This document shows positions 36,341 through 45,938 of a DNA stretch of 64,000 nucleotides, piece after piece. Each line of letters begins with the position of its first letter. Within the stretch, counting starts at the first letter, position 1. A model generated the notes under the pieces. It made no database searches and had not been told where the DNA came from. It saw only the letters and a program-made list of their open reading frames with translations. This stretch comes from Micromonospora fulviviridis (lineage in GTDB: Bacteria > Actinomycetota > Actinomycetes > Mycobacteriales > Micromonosporaceae): the NCBI RefSeq assembly GCF_014648395.1, contig NZ_BMRA01000019.1, forward strand, positions 1 to 64,000, in the 5' to 3' direction. Position numbers and translations under genes: made by a program.

Positions 36341-36786
36341 CCGGCGAAGACCTGGCCGCGCGGCAGGCGGAACTGGTCGCGGCGCTGGTCGCCGGCGGGC
36401 CGCTGCCGGCCGGGTTCGCCCCCGCACCGGTGGAGGCGGCCCGGCGGGCGCTGCTGCGCAAGCGGGCCGGCGACGTGGCCCGGCACTGGCCGCTGCTCGC
36501 GGCCGGCCTCGGCGACGCCTGGCCGGCCACCTTCGCCGGCTGGGCGGCCGGCCGGCCCACCAACGGCTCCCTGCGCGACGGCTGGGACCTGGCCCGGGAG
36601 CTGCGCGACCAGGGCACGCTGCCGTCGCTGGGCGCGGAGGAACTGGCCGTCCGCGAGGCGGCGAGCCGCTACGACGGCCGCGGCGCCCCCCGGCCCCGCC
36701 GGTTGCCGGCCGTCGCCCGGGCCGGCGGCGCCGTCGCGGCCCAGCTCGCCGGCCGGGTACGCCTGCTCCGGCCGGCTCCCCGCTGA
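36337..36786 (+). CDS. Short partner protein of the MNIO gene
   Basis: This 149-aa protein starts at a GTG overlapping the MNIO stop (GTGA). It is helical and Arg/Ala-rich: LAARQAELVAALVAGGPLPAGF, VEAARRALLRKRAGDVARHW, PLLAAGLGDAWPATFAGWAA. The order of an LxxR helix, then LGDxW and FxxW motifs resembles the N-terminal part of DUF2063-type partners (MbnC/TglI/BufC) that hand the peptide to MNIO enzymes, but the match is weak and the expected C-terminal domain is replaced by a basic Pro/Arg tail (130-149). It is probably the recognition or delivery partner. Confidence 0.65.
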   Translation: MTGEDLAARQAELVAALVAGGPLPAGFAPAPVEAARRALLRKRAGDVARHWPLLAAGLGDAWPATFAGWAAGRPTNGSLRDGWDLARELRDQGTLPSLGAEELAVREAASRYDGRGAPRPRRLPAVARAGGAVAAQLAGRVRLLRPAPR

Positions 36787-36829
36787 GAGCGGGTGGCAGG
36801 CCCACCCGGGGTACGGCAGGATCGGCCTC

Positions 36830-37591
36830 ATGGATCTCGGACTCGCCGACCGGGTGTACGTGCTGACCGGCGCCTCGGACGGCCTCGGCTTCGCCACCGC
36901 CGAGCAGCTCGTCGCCGACGGCGCCCGCGTGGTGATCTCGTCCCGCGCCCCCGAGCGGGTGGCTGCCGCCGTCGAGGCGCTCGGCGGGCCGGAGCGGGCG
37001 ATCGGGCTGACCGCCGACCTCACCGACCCGGGCACCCCGGAGCGCCTGGTCGCGGCGGCGCGCGAGCAGTTCGGGCGGCTCGACGGGGCGCTGATCTCGG
37101 TCGGCGGCCCGCCCCGGGGCACCGCCGCCCAGATCACGGACGAGCAGTGGCGGGAGTCCTTCGAGACGGTCTTCCTGGGCAGTGTCCGCACCGCGCGCAC
37201 GGTGGCCGCCGCGCTCACCGGTGGCGGCGCGATCGGGTTGGTGCTCTCCACCTCGGTGCGCGGCCCGCTCCCCGGGCTCGGCATCTCCAACGGCCTGCGC
37301 CCCGGCCTGGCCGGTGTGGCCAAGGACCTGGCCGACGAGTACGGCCCGCGCGGCGTACGGGTGGTCAGCCTGCTGCCGGGCCGGATCATGACCGCCCGGA
37401 ACCGGGAACTCCTGGCCGCCGCCGGCGACCCGGAACGGGCCCGGGCCGAAGCGGAGGCGTCGATCCCGCTGGGCCGGATCGGTGACCCCGCCGAGTTCGG
37501 CCGGGTGGCCGCCTTCCTGCTCTCCCCCGCCGCCGGCTACGTCACCGGGGTGACCGTGCCGGTCGACGGCGGCGCGCTGCGCGGCCTGTGA
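36830..37591 (+). CDS. SDR-family protein with altered catalytic site
   Basis: This 253-aa protein has the Rossmann fold of short-chain dehydrogenases: VLTGASDGLGFATAEQL for the nucleotide, VVISSRAPERV, LTADLTD and ISVGGPPRG in place of NNAG. The catalytic segment is unusual: LVLSTSVRGPLPGLGISNGLRPGLAGVAKDLA keeps Ser but has no Tyr and no Lys at YxxxK. The C-terminal FLLSPAAGYVTGVTVPVDGG is standard. Such variants occur as a separate SDR group of unknown chemistry, and may act with a different proton donor. The ATG at 36830 lies 44 bp after the MNIO partner gene, so it could be co-transcribed. Confidence 0.85.
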   Translation: MDLGLADRVYVLTGASDGLGFATAEQLVADGARVVISSRAPERVAAAVEALGGPERAIGLTADLTDPGTPERLVAAAREQFGRLDGALISVGGPPRGTAAQITDEQWRESFETVFLGSVRTARTVAAALTGGGAIGLVLSTSVRGPLPGLGISNGLRPGLAGVAKDLADEYGPRGVRVVSLLPGRIMTARNRELLAAAGDPERARAEAEASIPLGRIGDPAEFGRVAAFLLSPAAGYVTGVTVPVDGGALRGL

Positions 37592-37601
37592 CGGCGGGCC
37601 G

Positions 37602-38360
37602 GTGAACGGGCGACGCGGGCCCGGGGACGCTCAGCAGGGGGCGGCCGAGCCGGGCACCACGCGGCCCGAGGCGGACGCCGCGCAGCCCGATGCGGCCGGG
37701 CCGGACACCATGCGGCCCGAAGCGGCCGCGACCGACGCGGCGCCGCCCGAGGTGGCCGGGGCGGGCTCGGCGGCCGGGCGGCGGTATCCCCGGCCGACCA
37801 AGGAGCAGCTCGCGGCGGCGGCCGACAAGCTGCTGCCGGACGTGATCGCCCCCGGGCTGGACGTGCTCTTCGTCGGGATCAACCCGGGCCTGTGGTCGGC
37901 GGCCACCGGCTGGCACTTCGCCCGCCCGGGCAACCGGTTCTGGCCGGCGCTGCACCGGGGCGGCTTCACCCCGCGCCAACTGCACCCCAGCGAGCAGGAC
38001 GAGCTGCCCGCGCTCGGGCTGGGCATCACCAACATGGTGGCCCGGGCCAGCGCCCGCGCCGACGAGCTGACCGCCGGGGAACTGGTCGAGGGCGCGCGGG
38101 AGCTGGCCGCCAAGGTGGCGCGGTACCGGCCGCACTGGGTGGCGGTGGTCGGGGTGACCGCGTACCGGATCGGGTTCGCCCGGCCGAAGGCGGGCTTCGG
38201 GCCGCAGCCGGAACCGCTCGCGGCGGCCCGGCTCTGGGTGCTGCCCAACCCGAGCGGGCTGAACGCGCACTTCACCCCGGAGACGCTCGGCGCGGCCTTC
38301 GGCGAGCTGCGCGCCGCAGTCACCGGCCAGCGGCCGGGCGCCTCTCGCGCGGCCGGCTAG
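37602..38360 (+). CDS. mug: Mug-type G/U(T) mismatch-specific DNA glycosylase
   Basis: This 252-aa DNA repair enzyme removes uracil or thymine mispaired with guanine. The active-site motif VLFVGINPGL (Asn general base) is near 92 and the intercalation motif LPNPSGLNAHF near 217, both as in Mug. An N-terminal extension of about 60 residues rich in Ala, Pro, Glu and Asp (repeats of RPEA-type sequence) is probably disordered. The GTG start is weak; a later start would drop part of this extension. Its last codons and TAG fall inside a duplicated segment (see repeat at 38351). Confidence 0.9.
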   Translation: MNGRRGPGDAQQGAAEPGTTRPEADAAQPDAAGPDTMRPEAAATDAAPPEVAGAGSAAGRRYPRPTKEQLAAAADKLLPDVIAPGLDVLFVGINPGLWSAATGWHFARPGNRFWPALHRGGFTPRQLHPSEQDELPALGLGITNMVARASARADELTAGELVEGARELAAKVARYRPHWVAVVGVTAYRIGFARPKAGFGPQPEPLAAARLWVLPNPSGLNAHFTPETLGAAFGELRAAVTGQRPGASRAAG

Positions 38361-38440
38361 TTCGCGGCGGCCCGCGGCAGCGCCTCCTCGGCCGCCCGGC
38401 CGGCTAGTTCGCGGCGGCCGGCGGCAGTGCCTCCTGGGCC
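38351..38440. repeat. Tandem 43-bp direct duplication at convergent gene ends
   Basis: 38351-38393 and 38398-38440 are the same 43-bp sequence apart from three substitutions, with a 47-bp period. The second copy holds the 3' end and stop of the ABC exporter gene, the first copy holds the mug stop codon. A local tandem duplication appears to have placed a copy of the exporter's tail between the two genes. Confidence 0.8.
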
Positions 38441-40398
38441 ACGTAGGTGCCGACCGGCACCGTGGTGACCACCGGCTCCGGCTGCTCGGGCTCGGCGTAC
38501 GGGGCTGGCGAGTCGGTGACCGCGAACTGGGTGCGGTAGAGCTCGGCGTAGAGGCCGCCGACGGCGACCAGCTCGTCGTGCCGGCCGCGCTCGACGATCC
38601 GCCCCTCGTCGAGGACGAGGATCTGGTCGGCGTCGCGGACGGTGGAGAGCCGGTGCGCGATCACCAGCGCGGTACGCCCGGTCAGCGCCACCGACAGCGC
38701 CCGCTGCACCGCCGCCTCGCTCTCCGAGTCGAGGTGCGCCGTGGCCTCGTCGAGGATCACGATCGACGGGGCCTTGAGCAGCAGCCGGGCGATGGCGATG
38801 CGCTGCTTCTCGCCGCCGGAGAAGCGGTAGCCGCGCTCGCCGACCGTGGTGTCCAGCCCGTCGGGCAGGGCGCGGACCAGGTCGGCGACCTGCGCGCCGG
38901 CCAGCGCGGCCCAGATCTCGTCGTCGGTGGCGTCCGGCTTGGCGTAGCGCAGGTTCTCCCGGATGGTCTCGTGGAACAGGTGGGAATCCTGGGTGACGAC
39001 GCCGATCTCGTCGCGCAGCGAGGCGAGCGTGGCGTCCCGGACGTCGACCCCGCCGACCAGCACCTGGCCGTCGCTCACGTCGTAGATCCGGGAGATCAGC
39101 ATGGACAGCGTCGACTTGCCGGCGCCGGACGGGCCGACCAGGGCCACCATCTGGCCGGGCTCGACGGCGAACGAGACGCCCTTGAGCACCGGCTCGTTGA
39201 CCGTGCGGTCGAGCGCGGAGACCTCCTCCAGCGAGGCCAGCGAGACCTCGGCGGCGGTGGGGTAGCGGAACCGCACGTCGCGGAACTCGACCCGGCCGTT
39301 GCCCCGGGGCACCGGCACGGCGTCGGGCTTCTCCTCGATGCCGGGGCGCAGGTCGAGCACCTCGAAGACCCGGTCGAAGGAGACCAGCGCGCTCATCACG
39401 TCGACCCGGACGTTGGAGAGGGCGGTGAGCGGGCCGTAGAGGCGGGTGAGCAGCAGCGCCAGCTTGACCACGGTGCCCGCGCTGACCGCACCGGCGACGG
39501 CGAGCCAGCCGCCCAGCCCGTAGGTGAGCGCCTGGGCGAGGGAGGCGACCAGCAGCATGGCCACGAAGAAGGTGCGCGAGTACATGGCGGACTGGATGCC
39601 GATGTCGCGGACCCGCTCGGCCCGGCCGGCGAACCGCGTCGCCTCCACCTCGGGCGAGCCGAAGAGCTTGACCAGCAGGGCGCCCGAGACGTTGAACCGC
39701 TCGGTCATCGTCGCGTTCATCTTGGCGTCGAGGTTGTAGGACTCGCGGGTGATCTCGGCCAGCCGCCGCCCGACCCGGCGGGCCGGGATGATGAAGATCG
39801 GTAGCAGCACCAGCGCCAGCACGGTGATCTGCCAGGACAGCACGAGCATCGCCCCGGCGGTGAGCACGAGCTGGATGACGTTGCTGACCACGCCGGACAG
39901 CGTCGAGGTGAACGCCCGCTGGGCGCCCAGCACGTCGTTGTTGAGCCGGCTGACCAGCGCGCCGGTCTGGGTCCGGGTGAAGAACTGCAGCGGCATCCGC
40001 TGGACGTGGTCGTAGACCCGGGTGCGCAGGTCGAGGATGATGCCCTCGCCGATCCGCGCCGAATACCACCGCTGGGCCAGCGAGAAGAGCGCGTCGGCCA
40101 CGGCCAGCACGGCGATGATCAGGGCGAGCCGGACCACCGTGGCGCCCGCGTCGGAGCCGCCGCCCGCGATCGCGTCGATCACGTCACCGGCGAGCAGCGG
40201 GGTGGCCACCCCGATCACCGCGGCGATCACCACGGTGAGCAGGAAGACGATGATGTCCCGCCGGTAGGGCTGGGCGAACGCGACGATCCGCTTGGCGGTG
40301 CCGCGCTTGAGCTGATGGGTGGAGATCTCGTCGCGGTTGCGCATCGACCGGAGCATGCTCCAGCCGCCCATGCCGCCACCGGCCATCGGGTTGGACAC
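38404..40398 (-). CDS. ABC exporter (half transporter, membrane and ATPase domains fused)
   Basis: This 664-aa half transporter has six transmembrane helices (about 45-340) and an ATPase domain (about 390-620): Walker A LVGPSGAGKSTL, signature YRFSGGEKQR, Walker B IVILDEATAHLD and H-loop LVIAHRLST. It is of the MsbA/LmrA-type (type IV) multidrug or lipid exporter class and should work as a homodimer. The 35-residue C-terminal tail is Pro/Glu/Val-rich. The GTG start follows GGAGGTGA, a near-perfect ribosome site. Substrate is unknown; no regulator is adjacent. Confidence 0.93.
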   Translation of the reverse strand: MSNPMAGGGMGGWSMLRSMRNRDEISTHQLKRGTAKRIVAFAQPYRRDIIVFLLTVVIAAVIGVATPLLAGDVIDAIAGGGSDAGATVVRLALIIAVLAVADALFSLAQRWYSARIGEGIILDLRTRVYDHVQRMPLQFFTRTQTGALVSRLNNDVLGAQRAFTSTLSGVVSNVIQLVLTAGAMLVLSWQITVLALVLLPIFIIPARRVGRRLAEITRESYNLDAKMNATMTERFNVSGALLVKLFGSPEVEATRFAGRAERVRDIGIQSAMYSRTFFVAMLLVASLAQALTYGLGGWLAVAGAVSAGTVVKLALLLTRLYGPLTALSNVRVDVMSALVSFDRVFEVLDLRPGIEEKPDAVPVPRGNGRVEFRDVRFRYPTAAEVSLASLEEVSALDRTVNEPVLKGVSFAVEPGQMVALVGPSGAGKSTLSMLISRIYDVSDGQVLVGGVDVRDATLASLRDEIGVVTQDSHLFHETIRENLRYAKPDATDDEIWAALAGAQVADLVRALPDGLDTTVGERGYRFSGGEKQRIAIARLLLKAPSIVILDEATAHLDSESEAAVQRALSVALTGRTALVIAHRLSTVRDADQILVLDEGRIVERGRHDELVAVGGLYAELYRTQFAVTDSPAPYAEPEQPEPVVTTVPVGTYVAQEALPPAAAN

Positions 40399-40500
40399 TC
40401 GTCACCTCCGGGTCGTCGGCAGCCGTGGACCGTCGGGGTCAATTCTCCCGACGACTACGACAACCTCGCGAGTAACCCGGATCTTCCCGAACGGTCCTTA

Positions 40501-41268
40501 CTATTCGCCCCGCCCGGCCAGGTCGCGGATACGCCGGGTCTGCGCCTCCCGCTCGGCCCGCTGCTGCTCGGCGTGGGTCCGGCCGCCGGCCCCGGCCAGC
40601 AGCGCCTTGATCTCCACGATCGCGTCCCGGTTGTTGGCCAGCAGGCCCGCGGTCAGATCGCGCACCGCGCCGTCCAGCTCGGCGCCTGGCACGACCAGGG
40701 TGGCCAGGCCGATCCGGTCCGCCTCGGCGGCGTCCATGCGGCGGCCGGTGGCGCAGATCTCCAGCGCGCGGGAGTAGCCGACCAGTTCGGCGAGGCGCTT
40801 GGTGCCGGCCAGGTCGGGAACCAGACCGAGGGTCACCTCGGCCATGGAGAGCTTGGCGTCCTCGGCGAGCACCCGCAGGTCGCAGGCGAGGGCGAGCTGG
40901 AAGCCGGCGCCGATGGCGTGGCCCTGCACGGCGGCGATCGAGATCACGTCCGGCCGGTGCAGCCAGGTGAAGCCGCCCTGGTACTCGGCGATCCGGTCGG
41001 CGCACTCCTGCTCGGACAGGGTGGAGAGCTCGGCGAAGGAGCCCGGGCCGGAGGAGCCGGCGACCGACAGGTCGAGGCCGGCGGAGAAGGCCCGCCCCTC
41101 GGCGCGCACCACGACGACGCGGACGTCGCCGGGCAGATCCCGGGAGAAGTCGCTCATCGCGCGCCACATCGCCGGGGTCTGGGCGTTGAGCACGTCGGGC
41201 CGGCACAACGTCACCGTCGCGACCGGCCCGTCGCAGTCGAGTCGTACTCCGGTCGTCTCGGCGGTCAC
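40501..41268 (-). CDS. Enoyl-CoA hydratase/isomerase family protein
   Basis: This 255-aa crotonase-fold enzyme hydrates or isomerises enoyl-CoA, as in fatty-acid beta-oxidation. Oxyanion-hole motifs are EGRAFSAGLDLSVAG near 60 and VQGHAIGAGFQLALACDLR near 112. The acidic site is in KLSMAEVTLGLVPDLAGTKRL, with one catalytic Glu in place, while the second Glu position is Asp. The GTG at 41268 has GGGTGG upstream. It is a single gene between the HTH and exporter genes. Confidence 0.92.
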   Translation of the reverse strand: MTAETTGVRLDCDGPVATVTLCRPDVLNAQTPAMWRAMSDFSRDLPGDVRVVVVRAEGRAFSAGLDLSVAGSSGPGSFAELSTLSEQECADRIAEYQGGFTWLHRPDVISIAAVQGHAIGAGFQLALACDLRVLAEDAKLSMAEVTLGLVPDLAGTKRLAELVGYSRALEICATGRRMDAAEADRIGLATLVVPGAELDGAVRDLTAGLLANNRDAIVEIKALLAGAGGRTHAEQQRAEREAQTRRIRDLAGRGE

Positions 41269-41314
41269 CGGACCACCCGGAGCACGGCGCTGATGGACGA
41301 CGCTGGGGGGCGGG

Positions 41315-41542
41315 TCACGCCTTCTTCCGGCGCCGGGCGCCGCCGCGCTGCCGCAGCTGCACCCCGGACTCGGTGAGCACCCGGTGGATGAACCCGTAGG
41401 AACGGCCGGTCGAGGCCGCGAGCGCACGGATGCTCTCACCCGAGGTGTACCGCTTTACCAGGTCCTTGGCGAGCGTCTGGCGCTCGGCCCCGACGATCCG
41501 GCGACCCTTCTCAGTGCTGGTGGCTGTGCCGGTGGCTGCCAT
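41315..41542 (-). CDS. Small helix-turn-helix protein (75 aa)
   Basis: This basic 75-aa protein has one helix-turn-helix: LAKDLVKRYTSGESIRALAA, STGRSYGFIHRVLTESG, in the style of Hin/resolvase DNA-binding domains, followed by a strongly basic tail ending RRRKKA. Very similar short proteins recur in actinobacteria and are thought to bind DNA or act as small regulators. The ATG follows GAGGAA. No partner gene is obvious. Confidence 0.8.
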   Translation of the reverse strand: MAATGTATSTEKGRRIVGAERQTLAKDLVKRYTSGESIRALAASTGRSYGFIHRVLTESGVQLRQRGGARRRKKA

Positions 41543-41742
41543 GCTGATTCCTCACGTCCCAGACTGTGCGGTTCGGATACGGTCCCACCTATTAGACCGC
41601 CTCGAACGATCATGCGCCAGATATCAACTATTCGCCAACCGACACGCTATGCAATGTCAGCTTCCCGATAGAGTGATCCTTCTGACCGGTCAGCCGACGC
41701 CGTCCGCCCGGATCATGAGGGGCCGCCCGGCCAGCCGACCCG

Positions 41743-41748
41743 TACGCT
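41743..41748 (+). promoter_or_regulatory. Leaderless-type -10 box of the CadD-like gene
   Basis: TACGCT ends 7 nt before the GTG at 41756 and no ribosome site is present, the pattern of actinobacterial leaderless mRNAs. Confidence 0.5.
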
Positions 41749-41755
41749 GCCTCGC

Positions 41756-42361
41756 GTGATCGACCTGCTCGCCACGGCGGCCGCCGCCACCGGGGTGTTC
41801 GCCGCCACCAACGTCGACGACATCGTCGTGCTCACCGTGTTCTTCGTGGCGGCCCGCGGCACCGGCCGGCCCCGCCCCTGGCAGATCGTCGCCGGCCAGT
41901 ACGCGGGCATCGGCGCGCTGGTCGCGGTCGCCGTGGTGGTCGCCGCCGGGCTGCTGGTGGTGCCCGACCCGTGGACCGGCCTGCTCGGGCTGCTGCCGAT
42001 CGCGCTGGGCGTCCGCGCCCTGCTGACCCGCGACGGCGACGACGACGAGCCCCCGGCCGTGGTCGGCAGCCTGCTCGGCGTGGCCGGGGTGACGGTGGCC
42101 AACGGCGCCGACAACATCGCCGTCTACGTGCCCGTGTTCCGCTCGCTCGACCCGGCCGCCGGCCTGGTCTGGCTGCTGGTCTTCGCCGCCCTGGTGGCCG
42201 TCTGGTGCGCGGTCGCCGCCGCGCTGGGCAGCCACCCCCGGGTGGTCGCCCTGGTCGGCCGCGCCGGCCACTGGCTGGTCCCGACCGTCTTCATCGCCCT
42301 CGGCCTGATCATCCTGACCACCTCCGGCGTCCTCCCCCATCTGACGGCCCCGCTCCCCTGA
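41756..42361 (+). CDS. CadD-family cadmium resistance-type transporter
   Basis: This 201-aa membrane protein has about six helices and the family opening AATGVFAATNVDDIVVLTVFF, in which the Asp pair probably contacts cation, mirrored in the second half by VANGADNIAVYVPVF. CadD-like proteins of the LysE superfamily export cadmium or related cations, or remain uncharacterised. The internal symmetry of the two halves fits a LysE-type fold. Translation is probably leaderless from GTG 41756. It ends close to a nested inverted repeat. Confidence 0.87.
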   Translation: MIDLLATAAAATGVFAATNVDDIVVLTVFFVAARGTGRPRPWQIVAGQYAGIGALVAVAVVVAAGLLVVPDPWTGLLGLLPIALGVRALLTRDGDDDEPPAVVGSLLGVAGVTVANGADNIAVYVPVFRSLDPAAGLVWLLVFAALVAVWCAVAAALGSHPRVVALVGRAGHWLVPTVFIALGLIILTTSGVLPHLTAPLP

Positions 42362-42403
42362 CGGCCCTGCTCCCCTGAGGGAAGCCGCACCCCACCCCAT
42401 CCC

Positions 42404-42464
42404 GTCGATCATGAGGTTGACGGCGATGTGGATCGCCGAAAGTGCCGCCAACCTCATGATCGAC
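42404..42464. repeat. Nested inverted repeat between convergent genes
   Basis: GTCGATCATGAGGTTG (42404-42419) is perfectly inverted at 42449-42464, and a second stem CGGCGAT/ATCGCCG (42421-42427 with 42432-42438) lies inside. It could end transcription on both sides. Its sequence style differs from the plain GC terminators elsewhere and recalls dispersed palindromes. A short GGGGCCGGGAGCGGC tandem repeat follows at about 42475-42505. Confidence 0.7.
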
Positions 42465-42532
42465 ACGAGCCGGGCGGGGCCGGGAGCGGCGGGGCCGGGA
42501 GCGGCGGGGGCGGGGGCGGCGGGGGCCGCCGG

Positions 42533-44140
<1,608 letters not shown>

Positions 44141-44389
44141 TTCGAGGTACTCGCTCTCGGGGTTCGGCGAAGGGCTGATTCAGGGCACGCGAAAGCGCCG
44201 GCGGGTCGTTACTTCCCGTCGGCGCGGGGCCGTTCAGCCTTCGCAGCGCAGCACGGGCCAAGTGTACCGGGCGGCGCCTGGAGGGCCCGCCGGATTACCG
44301 CGCAAGATCATCGGGTACCGGAAACCTCGTCCGGACCCGGTCCGGTACCGCAACCACCACATACGGCTTATTCGGTGATCGGGGTCAAC

Positions 44390-45304
44390 ATGGAGCTGAA
44401 CGAGAACGCGCGGGTCGACACCAGCCAGGTGGAGGATCGGCGAGGGTCCGGCGGAGGCGGCGGGATGGGCATACCGATCCCGATCGGCGGCGGCCGGGGC
44501 GGGATCGTGGGCATCATCATCGCCGTGCTGGTCGCTTTGGTGGGCGGCGGCTTCGGGCTGAACGCGGCCACCAACGGCGGCGGCTCCGAGCAGGGCGACA
44601 ACACCTCGCTGGAGCAGAAGTGCTCGGCGCAGGACGCGCTGGAGCAGCTCGACTGCCGCAACACCCTCTACGTCAACTCGATCCAGGCGTACTGGCGGAC
44701 CGCCATGCCGGAGGTGTTCGGCGAGCAGTACAAGCCGTCGAAGACCGTGTTCTTCAGCCAGAACGTCAGCACCGGCTGCGGCGCGGCCGACTCCGGGGTC
44801 GGCCCGTTCTACTGCCCCGCGGACGACCTGGTCTACATCGACCTCACCTTCTACCGCCTGCTCGCCGACCAGCTCGGCGCCCAGGGCGAGTTCGCCCAGC
44901 CGTACGTGCTGGCCCACGAGTACGGCCACCACGTCCAGGACCTGCTCGGCACCGAGGCGCAGATGCGCCGCCAGCAGCAGCGCGACCCGCAGAACGCCAA
45001 CACCCTCTCGGTGAAGCTGGAACTCCAGGCCGACTGCTACGCGGGCGCTTGGGCGAAGAACGCCACGGGCACCTCCGACGAGCAGGGCCAGAAGATCTTC
45101 AAGAGCATCACCGACCAGGACATCCAGCAGGCGATCGACACCGCCGAGAAGATCGGCGACGACGCGATCCAGCAGCGCTCCGGTCGGCCGGTGAACCCGG
45201 ACGAGTTCACCCACGGCACCTCCGAGCAGCGCAAGCAGTGGTTCACCAAGGGCTTCTCCACCGGCGACCCGAAGGCCTGCGACACCTTCGGCGGCACCCT
45301 GTAA
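44390..45304 (+). CDS. Membrane-anchored neutral zinc metallopeptidase (YpfJ family)
   Basis: This 304-aa protein has a Gly-rich cytoplasmic start, one transmembrane helix (about 40-62) and an extracellular zincin domain. The zinc motif AHEYGHHVQDLLG gives HExxH, and a third ligand is probably Glu in LELQADCYAGAWA. Four Cys (QKCSAQDALEQLDC and TGCGAADSGVGPFYC) can form disulfides outside the cell. This is the YpfJ or KPN_02809 type of putative neutral zinc metallopeptidase. Substrate is unknown. The ATG 44390 is chosen with GGGG upstream; a strong terminator follows. Confidence 0.9.
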   Translation: MELNENARVDTSQVEDRRGSGGGGGMGIPIPIGGGRGGIVGIIIAVLVALVGGGFGLNAATNGGGSEQGDNTSLEQKCSAQDALEQLDCRNTLYVNSIQAYWRTAMPEVFGEQYKPSKTVFFSQNVSTGCGAADSGVGPFYCPADDLVYIDLTFYRLLADQLGAQGEFAQPYVLAHEYGHHVQDLLGTEAQMRRQQQRDPQNANTLSVKLELQADCYAGAWAKNATGTSDEQGQKIFKSITDQDIQQAIDTAEKIGDDAIQQRSGRPVNPDEFTHGTSEQRKQWFTKGFSTGDPKACDTFGGTL

Positions 45305-45324
45305 CGCCCGACCGCCCGCACCTC

Positions 45325-45356
45325 GGACCCCGGCGACCGCCCCGGCGCCGGGGTCC
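45325..45356 (+). terminator. Intrinsic terminator of the zinc peptidase gene
   Basis: An 11-bp perfect stem (45325-45335 with 45346-45356) with a 10-nt loop lies 21 bp after the stop codon. Confidence 0.7.
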
Positions 45357-45406
45357 CGTCGTGTCCCGGGGCACCGGCGCGGGCCCGGCCGGGGCACGAT
45401 GTCCGG

Positions 45407-45865
45407 ATGACCGTCCCACCCCGGCTCCGGGTCGCCGCGTACGTCCTCCGGCGCACTGCGGACGGCCCCGAGCTGCTCGTCTTCGACCACGTCGACTTTC
45501 CTGAGGCGGGCACCCAGATCCCGGCCGGCGGGATGGAACCGGGCGAGACCCCGGCCCAGGCGGCCGTCCGCGAGGTCGCCGAGGAGACCGGGCTGACCGG
45601 CGTCGAGGCGGTCGCCGAGCTGGGCGTCAGCGAGTGGCCGCACCCGGTGACGGGCCGGGCCCGGCGCACCACGTACGTCCAGCTCCGGGTGACCGGTGGT
45701 ACGGCCGGTGACTGGGCGCACCGGGTCGCGGGCGACGGCGAGGACGGCGGGCTGCGCTTCGCCTGCCGCTTCGTCCCGCTGCCGCTCGCCGGCCGCCTCG
45801 CCGACCATCAGGACGAGTTCCTGGACCGCATCGACCCGGCGCGGCTGGCGTCGGCGGGAAGCTGA
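45407..45865 (+). CDS. NUDIX hydrolase
   Basis: This 152-aa protein has the complete Nudix box GGMEPGETPAQAAVREVAEETGL (in two parts: GGMEPGETPAQAAVR and EVAEETGL), which binds magnesium and hydrolyses nucleoside diphosphates linked to another group. The start LRVAAYVLRRTADG fits the family. Substrate is unknown. Alone in orientation between two terminators. Confidence 0.92.
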   Translation: MTVPPRLRVAAYVLRRTADGPELLVFDHVDFPEAGTQIPAGGMEPGETPAQAAVREVAEETGLTGVEAVAELGVSEWPHPVTGRARRTTYVQLRVTGGTAGDWAHRVAGDGEDGGLRFACRFVPLPLAGRLADHQDEFLDRIDPARLASAGS

Positions 45866-45938
45866 TCCGCGCACGACTCCGGGGCGTGGCCGGCCGTCGG
45901 CGAAGACCTGTGGTCGCCTCGCCGACCACCGGGTGAGG

